From the NCBI GenBank assembly GCA_013399305.1, contig VXAI01000377.1, positions 558,001-622,000 on the forward strand: DNA of 64,000 bases, in the 5' to 3' direction. Within the stretch, counting starts at the first letter, position 1. Every line of letters begins with the position of its first letter. Made by a program: the position numbers and the translations under genes. The stretch is from Rostratula benghalensis. Its lineage: Eukaryota > Chordata > Aves > Charadriiformes > Rostratulidae. The notes under the pieces are model-generated. The model was not told where the DNA came from. It saw only the letters and a program-made list of their open reading frames with translations, and ran no database searches. Positions 22,701-34,579 of this stretch are shown piece after piece.

Positions 22701-25700
22701 GCATAAAAACGAATAAAAGTAATAGGAGTTAAGTTCACTACATGTCACTTACATGAGTGTAATCTGTAATAAGCTACTTTTAAAAACAATTTCAACAAAG
22801 ATGAAAATACAATGGAGAAAAAAAAAAAGTCAACCTGTTCATGCAATTAATCATCAACCTAGAGAGAGCACATCTTCCCAGGCAAGGGTGTTGGAGCAAA
22901 ACTACTGAAATCATTCAACATGCAATTAGATGATCCTATAGGGAATTATGCACTACAAAGGTAATGAGCCACCAATTCTTACTTTCATTCTCCTGCTGTT
23001 CTTACAGAAAGTCTCGAGGGCATGCAACAGGCAGCCAGCACACCACACCAAGCCTTCAAATACACTTTGCAGAAAGCTAGTTGGCCTTTGGATACCATGG
23101 GTTAACGTATATAATATATCATTTGTATTTAAAAACCACACACTCCATTATGGGCATTGTTTAAAGCTCTATTTGACTTATTAGAGACTTAGGTATATAC
23201 TGCATGCCTTTCTTCACAGTGCTACTCTTCTGAGCTGAAGAAAAGCAGTGATCACAATAAAAAAAAATGCTTCAGATGAACAAATAGACACAACAGCTCA
23301 GCTGACAGCTGCACAGCAGACATCCATGTTCCCACCACAGGCATGCTTGCCCGAAACATCCACCACAGAAGGGATCTAGGAGAGAGGCAAATGTTAACCT
23401 CTGGACTCCTTGGTAGGAGTCTTACATTACCTGCCAAACAGTTTTGCTACCCTGAATTTGGGAAGTGCTAGAGCCTGGATGGGTGAGAAGGAAGAAAGGG
23501 GTTAGGTGCATCAAGGTGATGCTCAAGGAAGGACAGTTCAGTCTGATAGCATGTTCACTTAGCACTAGCTTACTTGTTCCCTCCCCAGACAATGAAAATA
23601 ACACTTTGCAAATAGGACACTTTCTCTTAAGTCAGAATATAAATTGTTTATTCCACCACTGATTGTTTTCCTGAAACAATCCCATATCACAAGTGATTTA
23701 ATAGATGGAAATTTGAAGAATATACCTTCAAAACTGGGGATCTGTCATAAACAGGCATCAGTACCTAACAGACAAGATGTTAGTGAAGGGCATCTATTTT
23801 TATGTAGCATGTAAATCAAAACCTATTGACAGGAAGGAATTTTGGATCTGTCTTTGTCTGTGTGGCAACTATAATTGGTTAATCATCGCTAAAACTTTCA
23901 TGGCTTCAGGATATGACTACAGTACTTTATCTATTATTTAGGAACTTAATTTTTGGTGGGGAAAAGTAGAATGCTGCATTACTTTCTAAATGATGTTATA
24001 ACTAAAACGTAAGTATGCATAATAATAATATTTTAAATAAACCTAGAAAGGAATTGTAAAGGTATACTAAAATCACATATATGAGGACAATAAATGAGCA
24101 AACAAGACAGTAAAAAGGTCATTGTAGTTGTTGCTTCATTTAATTTTACACAAAATAAGTATATACTTTCAACAAGTATCATCTGTCATGAGGGACAAAA
24201 AGGAATGAAAGTGAATTTTATTTCTGAATTTATAAGAAACACTTTTGATGAGCAAAACAAACATCTGCAATTCACTGACGTTGTGTATAGCTCAGCAGGA
24301 TTTGGTTCAGGCTAAATAGAAATAACATTTATGTATTTATTGCATACCAGTATCCTTTTATTGTAACTGTAGCACTGCTGAAGTCACCCAAATTATGATA
24401 AGAGAAAACTTGTTATACGTCTCCAAGTAATTTCGGTATAACACGAGTCTGTATTTTATTTCTGATGGTACAAGTGCATCTCAGTACCTATTGCAAGAAG
24501 CACATTTCCTTGCCCAGAAATCAGCTGTATCAACACTGGCCTGCTGTACTTGGAGAGGAAGGGCTGAAAGCTGAGTGTCTGTAACAAAGACAGAATTCCC
24601 CAAGAGGGAAGAACTCTGTGGTTTCTCTTCTAGGAGGGGACTATGTAGCACTATTCACCTTTACTGATTGGATTTTGTGTCCTTCAGACATTTCAGAGAT
24701 GCGTTCAGCTCTAGTGGAGAGTAGAATTTGGATTTCAGTTATTTAATAACCTGACCCAGATTCATTTGTGTGTGTGTGACCCACTGCCTTCCAGCAGCAT
24801 GTGTGGGCCGATGAAAATTTATGTAAAACAATCTTGCAAGATTCAAACTTGACATCTGGTTATTTTACAGCTGTCCATACAAAGTAGGTATTTTCTAACA
24901 GCAGAAATTGACTTAAAGTGAATGAAAATGACCTAGCTTTAAGTTTTAAAAAATGCATTGGTTAGGTATTGCCTAAAAAATGTCTCATGTTTGACACATG
25001 ATTAGCAGCTGGAAGAAGCAAGTTCTCTTACATATACATTATTATATGTTATTTGTAGGTTGGTTTATGTTTTTAAATCTTTCGTTGACAGCAGACTGCC
25101 TTAAAAACAATAAATGGCTCACCACTGTAAGCCAACAGGGAGTCAAAACTCTCATTCACATTATTGTCAAATGCAGTGGAAAAGCAAACCCCCTGCAAAA
25201 TGACTTTTTGGTACAGGGTTGTGCCAGACTCCTGATTGCAGTGCATAGTCTCACACAGTTTTTTTCTTTGACTTGCCAAAGTTAAATTTGAAATGGCATG
25301 GAAGGATGGTTCAAGGAAATGAAAGTGTAATTGTTCTGTCAATTATATTTTTGACTCTGGCAATCACTTGCACACTGTGAGGAGAAAGTTCTTCAGTCTA
25401 TTTCATTATTTTTCTGTTTTGTTTTCTTCCTGGGAAGGAATAATCATGTCTCATTTGCATAATTCACTATGAAGAAGAAAACCCCATTTTTAATTGGAAA
25501 TAGTAAATTCTGAATTAGTTCACATCATAAACACTCACCAGTGGAAGAAGAAAGAGGTCTTTAAGACTATTTGGCTATAGGATGCATATGAGGTGGTTAA
25601 ACGTTATTCTCCACAGAACTCTGCATTTATGGCAGTGACATAATGCTCTCAGGATAACCAAACACTTAACTCTCACATTTAATGAGAATGACCCGTGCAT

Positions 25701-26418
25701 TTCAAATTAATAATGAGGATTGATTTCAGGAAGAACAAAGTTCAAAAAGAACATTTTTCAAAGAGAAAAAACAGAGTGTTTATTGAAGCATTATTTTGAG
25801 CTCTGTTTTCCTTCACTAAATGTTAGGGTCAAGTAAAGCAATACAAACTTTCTTTGAAACAGAATACTTTCCTTTTCTGATTATTCCCTTTTCCAAGGAA
25901 ATCTGTTTTGTTGCTGTTTTTAAAAAAAAATCTGATTTGATCAGTTTGAACTATGCAAAACTGAAACAACTTTGAAATGTTTATCAGCTAGCTCTAACCC
26001 CATGCAGATGTTAGAAGACACAATCAAAATAGTTAACAGCAGCTTTATTTAGGAGGAAAAGTAAGATTTTGGTGATAACTAAACTGCCTTGGATTAGCAG
26101 CAGTTAAGGAAAACCCACAAGCACGATAGAATTCCCTTTCTTCCTTGGCTTTTCACACTAGAAACACTTTTCTATCAGAATGAAATATCTGTTTAAGCAG
26201 AAGCTGAGTCCTAATTAAATAGTATCAGCAGTACAGAGTACCATAGATAGATTAGAGGTTATAACATGGGCTTGAACACATCCCAGAATCTTAGGGAATG
26301 AAGCCTTTTCTCCAGGTCATTTCAAGCCTTCCACGACACTGCCAAAGTAGTGGAATGGTCACTGCAAACTGTGTGGATCTTTGCCTGAATCTCGCTATAA
26401 ACACAAATGTTTGCTTGC
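19721..26418. other. Unique non-coding DNA
   Basis: 6.7 kb with no recognised repeat family and no convincing gene. It contains a 26-bp hairpin at 21643-21668, a microexon-like arrangement at 20808-20825 and a splice-bounded open segment on the minus strand at 21432-21541, both discussed as findings. Otherwise AT-rich and featureless. Confidence 0.6.
21643..21668. repeat. Perfect 10-bp inverted repeat
   Basis: ctaatacaag (21643-21652) pairs with cttgtattag (21659-21668) around a 6-nt loop. Confidence 0.8.
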
Positions 26419-26666
26419 AATGGTTTTAAACTGAAAGAGAGGAGATTTAGATTAGATACCAGAAAAGAAATCTTCAGTGTGAGAGTGGTGAGGCACTGAA
26501 ACAGGTTGCCCAGAGAAGCTGTGAATGCCCCACCCCTTGAGGTGTTCAATACCAGGCTGGACGAAGCTTTGAGCAACTTGGGCTGTCCCTGCCCATGGCA
26601 GTGGGCTTGGAACTCAATGATCTTTAAGGTCCCTTCCAACTCTAACCATTCTGTGATTCTGTGATT
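26419..26666 (+). mobile_element. CR1 LINE 3' end (about 250 bp)
   Basis: It starts inside the 'ggttttaaactgaaagagagg' block that encodes the last part of the reverse transcriptase and runs through 'cactgaaacaggttgcccagag', 'gctgtccctgcccatggcag', 'gaactcaatgatctttaagg' to CTGTGATT octamers. Same tail type as the copies at 19224 and 55470. Heavily truncated. Confidence 0.9.
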
Positions 26667-26714
26667 CATCATCAAAATATCCATTAGTTCAGATACTCTA
26701 ACACAATAACATGA

Positions 26715-27250
26715 TGTCATGTTTTAGGCTGAATTGGCCCTATTATGGGTGATAGATGCTCTCCCCCCACCTTTTCACTCCCAGGAGAAGAGGAGGAGAT
26801 AAATAAATTTATGAGTTTAGAAGAAACTGAACTACTTTAATTAAATTTAAATAATAAAATTAAAAGGAAATAATGAAATAGATACATTATATACAGAACC
26901 GTATCAAGCTCCCTGGATTATGTCACTGGCAGGCACTTAGGAAGTCTCTGACTGGACTCAGTGCTGAATGGCAATTGGATTCCAGTTCTGGATTCAGAAA
27001 CACACAGATCGGGATCAAAGGCAGATGAACAGACAGGGTTGGTTTTGGACATTGGCCATTGGAATGAGTGAGAGCTGACCCTTTCATCCCTCAGCTTTAT
27101 ACTGAGCGTGGAGCAGATGGAACACCCTGTTGGTCAGTTTTGGGTCACCTGTCCTGTCCACTCCTCGCTGCAGGTGGGACCCCTCTAACGCTTTTGCATT
27201 TCTGGATCACCAATGGGGAAATGTATACATGGTTCTGTTTAACCAGGACA
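26715..27250 (-). mobile_element. Solo ERV LTR, copy 3, with perfect 5-bp target duplication
   Basis: The minus strand starts TGTCCTGGTT at 27250 and ends …CATGACA at 26715. CATGA directly flanks both ends (26710-26714 and 27251-27255). The body matches LTR copy 2 from the AT-rich block through the TATA block, but the part upstream of the promoter is only about 75 bp here against about 260 bp in copy 2, so roughly 185 bp of the 5' U3 is missing. It lies 48 bp after a CR1 end. It has no internal viral sequence. Confidence 0.92.
27095..27101 (-). promoter_or_regulatory. TATA box of LTR copy 3
   Basis: TATAAAG on the minus strand followed by CTGAGGGATGAAAGGGTC, one A shorter than in copies 1 and 2. 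Confidence 0.45.
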
Positions 27251-28765
27251 CATGATTTAAGACTATATAGCCCCAAGTAAATGCAGTGCTGAGTTCGTTA
27301 GTGAATTGTTTTCACTGGCAACAAACAAAATTTTAAACAAGTACTTCCTAAAATTAGTAGCAGGAATATTAAATATATACAATGTTGTAAGAACTTCAAG
27401 TTCTTAAACTTGGAAGGGCCGCTTGTTTCCTTCCTGCCATAGTTGTGCATGCCAAGGGCCTTATTTGGATCAACTTCATCTCTATAATGCAGATGCAGCA
27501 TTAGCTGCCTCAGCCAGACTGATGAACCAGTTGGCTTTATTACGTTTCTTAGCCATTTCCCAAAACTTGCTATTTAGTCTTTTGACAACTCATCTGATTG
27601 CTATAAAAACAGGTTATGCCGTTTTCTACTACATAACTTTTCCTTCTCATTTTCAATTCCATACTCTCGGGATTCACAGGTGAGGAGTCTTTGTTACTGG
27701 TTATGAAGCATTAAAATGGTGGAACCCTCCATGCATGGAGATCACTGTACAGGGCTCATGAAAATTTAATTAGGTAACACTATAGGAAGTCTAACTGTAG
27801 TTCAGACTAATTTTAACTGTCAGTTAAAATCTATTCCCATTACTAGCCAAGACTGCCAAGAATGTCTTCCTGGATATCCCCTATTCTTATGCTTTCTGGA
27901 CCAGAGCCAAGCATCAAGAATCAAAGCCCCAGATCTTTCTCATTCTTCACCTTTCCTTACTATATAAAGATGAAAAACAGCAGTCTTGCTTTTACTAGCC
28001 CCAATTGTTATCTGTTTCAAAATTGTTTGAATGCAGCAGAGGCTTATCATGAGGCAATAAAATACCTCTTGACCAGTGGCTTCCATATTTTTTCCTACAT
28101 TTTGCAGCTCTAGCTTGCGTCAAATTCCCTAAGCCTGATGGTCAGATACAACTACATTGTTGTTGTGAACAGTATTTTATGGGTGAGAGGCAGCTGTTTT
28201 TAGCTGATTTTGGCCAATTTCCATCTACCTGGAAAATGGATATAAATAGGAGAATCCTGCATTATCCATATACAGTCGTTACCAGAATAAACCTCTACTT
28301 CCTTTTCCTCAAAAACATCACTGAAAACATTATTTTTTCATGTCCTTCATACTCTTACTGTTTAGACAGAATTTACAGAGATTTTTCAGTTGTGATACCT
28401 AACAGGTTTATGTCCTAAAAAACTGTGCAGAAAATAAGAGGGAGGAACAAATCCAAAGAGGACAAGGCAAAACACCATTGAAAATATTTTCCAGCTCACC
28501 AGGTTTGTTTAAATTATTTGCTTCCTCTTTGCTTAGGACAACTTTGCCTGTTGCATGAAAATTCTCAGGGCTCACTTTGACTGTAGCAGCAACTTTCGTA
28601 GAGGTTTCTTATTGCTGCTGTTATTTTAAATCTTAACAAGTAGCTGAATTCTAATGCCTTTCTCTCCAGGAATATAACACCCACAATTATTTGCCAGTTG
28701 TCCTAAGGATATAAAATACTTATAAAGGCTTTGCTGTCAACTTTTTACATTACGATTGGGAATTA

Positions 28766-28800
28766 AACACACACACAGACACAGACAGACAGACACACAC
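28766..28800. repeat. (CA)n/(GACA)n simple repeat
   Basis: aacacacacacagacacagacagacagacacacac, an interrupted CA microsatellite with GACA units. Confidence 0.85.
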
Positions 28801-28960
28801 CCCACCCCTGCCCAGAAAAAAAAATAATTAAATATCCTTATCACCTTCTGCGATAAGTCAAATTATTTTCTTGCCATCCTTTTTTTGCACAAATAAATAT
28901 TCTGAAGTTAACAGCTTTGTTCCCAGTTCTTCTTTGACATTGGTAATGCCTGAAACTTAC

Positions 28961-29028
28961 CTGCTGGAAGCCTGCCAGAGCTTTGAACTGTTCCTTTTCC
29001 TTCTTCTGGCTTGGTGAGTCAGCAGTTG
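28961..29028 (-). CDS. Candidate internal coding exon, gene unknown
   Basis: On the minus strand a 68-nt segment is bounded by an acceptor-like sequence (TTCTTTACCTTTAATAG, ending at 29029) and the full donor consensus CAG|GTAAGT (exon ends at 28961). One frame is open from border to border: two leading bases, then 22 codons reading TADSPSQKKEKEQF followed by KALAGFQQ, ending in phase 0. The first upstream in-frame stop lies in the pyrimidine tract, where an intron would be. The composition (charged Lys/Glu/Gln middle, GC-richer than its surroundings) looks protein-like. I do not recognise the gene, and I find no second exon I trust on this strand. A short open segment beside a good donor can occur by chance in 64 kb. 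Confidence 0.28.
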
Positions 29029-29921
29029 CTATTAAAGGTAAAGAATTACTGAAGAGGTTGTTTACTTCAAAGCTTGAAAAGGAGGGGAGGAGGGGGCTGT
29101 GGGGTTTTGTTTGGTTGGGCTTTGTTTTCTGTTTCTTTGTTTGTCTGTTTTTGTTTTTTTAACGCACAAAAAGAAAATTAATATTTGACTCTTGAACTGA
29201 TGTCTCTAACCTCCCTTGGGCTTCCTGACTTTTTTGGTTTATTTGTCTTTAAATAAAGAGTACCTGTAGCATCACGTAAGAAAGGAGAAAAGGGAACTGA
29301 CAAAAATTGCAATTTTTCCAAGAAAATCCAATAAATAGGCATTTAGAATGCAGACATTTCTGAGCCACCTTTTAGAGCACCATTAAATTCACCTTTATGC
29401 TGCAAATCCACCATACCAAAACACCTGAGACATGCCAGCAAACCGAACCACAAAGGAGTTCCTGTCAACATGCCCAAGCCTCTGCAAACTAGCCTAGTGA
29501 CTGTTATTTATCTTTTAAATCTTTGACAACGAACTTATTTGGTGCAACATATGCAAATGTGCTATCAAGTACTGGTGCCTTTCAGATTTCAAAGCACGTA
29601 TTTTCTTATGCTGTCTTTCACATAATCTAGCCTCAAATAAAGGCATCAGTAATTTTGACTTGATTACACTATAATTATTCAAATATCTTTAATTTTATAC
29701 TCTGGACTAATTTCCATATCCGTTGTTATCATTAAAAGAGATTGTTATAGATAATGTGTCTCATGTATTTCCCGTAATTGAAAAATGCAGTTCTTGGACA
29801 ATAACAGTTATGACAACAACAACAAGCCTGTTTAAAGGCTACTTTGGCAATATAGCTGTAATTGTTGCAAACATAAACTGTGGCAAGCCACCACAATTAA
29901 TAGCAGAGCAGAATAGAATTA

Positions 29922-29966
29922 CAGAATCATAGAATCTTCTAGGTTAGGAGGGACCTTTAAAACCAT
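29922..29966 (-). mobile_element. CR1 3'-tail remnant
   Basis: 'attacagaatcatagaatcttctaggttaggagggacctttaa' is the reverse complement of a CR1 terminus with its octamer tail. Only about 45 bp are recognisable. Confidence 0.7.
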
Positions 29967-32483
29967 GGATTAAAACCAGCAACTAAAGGACAAGCTGCTG
30001 ACAGTTATCTTTGTTCTTTTTGCCTAGTTTCTGTACCTTCACCATGATCCAATAGACAATGTTGGAGCTTTGCCAGGAAGCTCAGAAAGTAAGCTTATTA
30101 TCTATAAAGCTCTATAATATCCAGGCTATATCCCAAGTAAATTTATTGTAGATGTCTTGTATGGAAGACCCTCCAGAATCAGAACTACCCCCAGCTGGAC
30201 CTTCCAGCAATCTGTGAACATCCCAGCACAGCCCTGAGTCATGGTGCAGCATCATCTTCTCTATGAAAATGTGTGCTTTCCCTGAATAACCTTTCTTGTT
30301 GATGGATTCTTGCTGGATATGGAAAGCAAGGACGGATAGAACAATTCACCAGAAAAAGTACAGCTAGGACAACTGAAGGCAAGAGTTACTTTTCCTGGAT
30401 CTCCCCCAAAATTGGAAAGAGAACTAAGAAGGAAAATGTCTGACAAAAGAATGTATGGAAAAGATGAGAGAAGTGTGAGAAAGGTTAAAAAATGGTGACT
30501 GGGATGATCAAAGAGATAACAGAAAAGGAGACAAGAAAATAAAAGAAGGGGGGAATTAACCATGAGAAGAGGAACCGCATGCTGAGAAAGAGGAAAACCA
30601 AAGGGGAGTCAGAGACATAAAAGAGTGCAGATGCATGAATTTCACATTTGCCAAACACCAACACAGCTCTGAGGAAGAGGCTCGGGTGCCACGTACTGGA
30701 ATAAAAGAGAGGCTGGAAATACCAAATGAAATTATGAAAAAGAGAAGACAAAACAGTGTGAATAAAGAGCAGCATTAAGATTAAAAGCTCTTCAAGGGAA
30801 AGATTGCTTTTTTATTGTGTGCATTTGCAGAAGTCAGTAGAATAGGATTTTTAGCATAACTCTTTTCTCCAAGTACAAATAATTAACAATAACAGTCACA
30901 ATAATTCATAAGACTACTGACTTTACAAATTATTTTGTGCCATTCTTAAGGGTAACTGCCCTTTCCCTCAAATCGCTACCCAAAAATCACCAGCGAACCT
31001 AGCTGCTGCCCTTGACAGCTCATCTTATCTTTCTCCTTTCTTTATTTCAGCTTGAATTATGGGCAAATTAATCTACTTTCTACCTTATAAGCGGAGCCAA
31101 AGAAACCCCATACAGTTAGCTCTGTGCTGAAGCTGACTGCATTTTGTGTTGAATTTGTAATGAACACCCTTCTGCTGGCACTTGGCACTGCTTTTTCAAA
31201 GCCAAGTATTTTGGATAGGTAAATAACAAATGCTGGATTTGTCAGATCTCTGGAACATTGGCATTTTACCATGGACATTGCAGTGTCTGATTACCAGGCT
31301 ACAGTGTTAATATCTCTTTTTAAATGTGTGCTCTCAAGAAAATTAGTTTCCCTACAATCACATTTAATTGTTAACTTATACTTACAAATTATGGACCAAT
31401 TCCAGCAGAGCCTACTCGCTCTTCCTTCATACTGATGTTCTCTTCCATTACATACATAGGGCTAATTTTTTAGCAAGAACAAAATGGCAGAGAATGAAAA
31501 CCCACAGAGTATTATCTGGTCTGGTTGAAGACATGAGCTGTGCTTTGAGCTGTCTGGATGCAAATCCAGTCCAGCCTACAAGCACGCGTCTCTGGCTTTC
31601 AGCACACGCCAAAAGCCCCACCTTCATCAGATGCACCAGTATCTGCAGTGTTCTGCCAAGGTCCATCCAGCAGCACTGCATTTCTGGCAGTGAGCTGTTA
31701 GCTGAAGATGGCAACAATCCTATACATCTGCTATCCACTGAATTTGTCCGTGTTCTAGCTATTCAACAGCACTGTATGTTGTGAGAAAAGGGAGAATTGG
31801 ATAACCGTAGTTCTGAAAGCCTTTTGTTATCCTTCTGTGAGCTCCTTCTAGTTTCTTACTATCTTGGTTTCTAAGTTAAAATATTCTTCAGGTACAATTT
31901 CTCAAGAAAACCCCAACAAACAAAACCAAACACCAGAGCATGTAATCATTTTCTCTTACAGCCCTTTTGAAGCAAAATAAGTGGACTAGCATGGATTTCT
32001 TTTTCTTTACGGTCAGGCCATTGCTGTGCATGCGAATGACTGTCTTCCCCATGCCAGTTGTCAGATGGCACTGTTGTATTTCAACAGCGTGATTTTCATT
32101 TGTGTAGATTAAATAATTGTAATGGAAATAGAACCAATGCAGATTGAAAGGCAGGCAGGCTGCTAAACTGATCTTCTCCAGGATCCTTCTCCACAGTTCT
32201 CTCCATCCTTCCTCCATTGTTACCTATTGACTAAGATCTAAGATTGAAGAGAAAACAGAAGGCAGTGGAGATTTGTATTTATGAGAATAAGTTCCTTTGT
32301 TTGCCTGTGCATTTTCCAATATTGTGGATTCACAATTCTTGAAAAAACTGATGGTCACATTTTAAGAGAATCCAGAAAGAAAAAATAATTCATGTCACTT
32401 TTGTACTAGTCTTACTAATAATTTACCTTTCTGCTGTGACCCTAGCACATATATATATATAGTGCAGTATTGCAGAGCTTTGC

Positions 32484-32500
32484 TTTTTTTTTTTTTTTTT
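32484..32500. repeat. Poly-T tract (17)
   Basis: Uninterrupted run of 17 T, about 20 bp after a short (AT)n run. Confidence 0.9.
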
Positions 32501-33845
32501 GTGGAGGTAGAAAGGGATCTGAAATGTCACCAATTCTATTTATAAGCAGAGGCCAAAAGAATAGATAGGACATCCATTTTTAGACAGTTTCCTCAATCCA
32601 TAGAAGTAACTTGAAGAGATTTAGGAGAATGTTACTGTGCTGAAGGTCAGTTGCCACCTCTGCTGTTCTCTGCTGTTCCACCACAAGAGTTTTTGGAAAC
32701 TTGCATGCATTCTTTAGTCCTAGATTCATTTTCTCTAAATAAAGTCTCATTGCTGTCTCTAAAGAACCCATTTTTGTGCTGGCAGGAACTACATTGCAAT
32801 AGCATAAACTTGCACTAGTGTGCATGCTGATCATGTCTCAGCACATTTGAATGAGCAATGCTCCCCTGTAATTGCAGTTTTGTTATAAATCCAATAAATA
32901 ATAATGCAGCATGAAACTACACTTGCTCTTTATGCTGTCATACCACATCATAAACTCATATGGAATGGTTTGTCTAGTCTCAAACTAAAGGACCCACTCA
33001 GAAAGCTTCTCTCTGTTTTTTCCTTTGGTGTTTATAAATCATATTCCCCAATACTGTTGGGAGACCTAAAAATGAGCTGGGGGAGGCGGGGAAAGTATGT
33101 TGCCTAGGAGGCAAAATAGCTTCACATGTTCACAAAAATAAGTGAGAACAACAAATCTGCATCAACTTTCCTTAAATAACAGTCACACAATGGCAAGCAG
33201 CAGTACTCACAGAGACAGCTGGTCCTTATTGAAGTAAGCAGGGGAAAGAGGATAATTAACATTCTTGAGTACCAATGTGGTTCTTTTCTTAAAATTGTAA
33301 ATGTCTCTAAATAGCTCCTACAATGCAGGACACAGTTTTAGACAAACCTATGATAGAAAAACATTTCCAACTTTTCTTACATCAAGAGAAAATATGATTT
33401 GTAGCAGCTTCTGGCAGTACTAACACAAGCTAGTACCAGTTATATCTAGCAAGTAATTTATAGCTAAGCCGGACTGACACTTCAAGGAGCACCTTTCAGC
33501 AACAGGGAGGAACTGATCAGTTTGAGGAGTATTCTTAACACTGGAGCCACTTCCTCACTTTCAAAACTACCTTCTGATGTAAATCTCCAGTGTGTGATTC
33601 ATCTGACACTTGGTCCGACAGTCCTTGACAGCCTCCCACATCTGCTGTAGGCAGTAAGCAGCCAGTTGTCTGCTCTTCAGAGGTTTGGCAATTAACAATT
33701 AATTTTACCATGCAATATTAACAGCTGTAATAACAAAGCCAACCTGGGCAGCAGCAATATGAATAACAAAAAAGGAAAAAACAAAACCTGCAACACTCAG
33801 AAGACAATTAAAAGGAGACCGTTTCTTTAGAAAAGGGGAAGTTGA

Positions 33846-34154
33846 TTCAAGGATGAAAACAGGGAGAAGGAAGCAGAGAAGCTGGAGCCCAAAGAGCTGC
33901 CTCTCCATGTCAGTTCTGGGCTGAGAAGTCACAACTGGCTTGATGACTTTGAACACCAAAACACATTTGTGTTCAAGGCAAAACAACTGCAGATACCAAT
34001 CCCACAGCTCCCCATGCAGATCACATTGTCTGGCCATGATAAAGGTGCCACATACAGACACCACCACCTTTACCCAGCCCCTGAGCTGCCTCAGCGGCAG
34101 CAAGGTTACCAAAGCAACCTGTTGGGAAAAAAAAAGAACAAAAACATAAAGTGA
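33846..34154 (+). other. Unassigned coding-like block
   Basis: The plus frame is open from 33846 to a stop after 34154. Codons up to about 34127 use mainly C or G at the third position, although the surroundings are AT-rich. The product would be hydrophilic with a balanced make-up (segments SSGLRSHNWLDDF, QLQIPIPQLP, PELPQRQQGY) and ends in a Lys/Asn run that looks like non-coding A-rich DNA. The exactly codon-registered minus frame is also open, for 168 codons (34211-33705), and would be very hydrophobic, so one is the shadow of the other. No pyrimidine-tract acceptor precedes the plus frame. A very strong acceptor-like tract faces the minus frame at 34149-34120. It could be an old exon, a pseudogene piece or chance. 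I recognise no family. Confidence 0.25.
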
Positions 34155-34556
34155 GAGTAGAAGAGCTTGGCCACTTGGCTCACTAGATGGGATCACTTCA
34201 CCCATAAGCAAAAATCACAAGGAGAGAGGAAGCGACTGAACATAGCACAGATGGTGACAAAGGCCTTGCTTGTCCCCTGGTTTCTATTGCAATTACATTA
34301 ACACTTTTCTTTCTGAATTTGGCAAAGGTTTTAGTAAACTATCAATAGGACAGGATATTTCTGGTAGTTATCTGTTCAGGCTGAAAGAGCCAGGGGCCTG
34401 AACTGGGGAAGAAGTGGCTGACCATCCTCCAACCCAACCAGTGCCGGCAACAAGCAAGATGAACTCCTCAGTGGAACAAAAGACACAAAACCGGGGTTAA
34501 TTTTAAATATCAATATAAATATAGGATTGCACACCTGCAGGTACAAAACTACCTTC

Positions 34557-34579
34557 TTTTTTTTTTTTTTTTTTTTTTT
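34557..34579. repeat. Poly-T tract (23)
   Basis: Uninterrupted run of 23 T. It could be the reverse of a retrocopy's poly-A tail, but no recognisable retrocopy adjoins it. Confidence 0.9.

Larger units (their letters stand above)
27251..29921. other. Unique non-coding DNA with a candidate exon
   Basis: No repeat family recognised apart from a CA/GACA simple repeat at 28766-28800. The candidate minus-strand exon 28961-29028 is listed separately. Confidence 0.55.
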
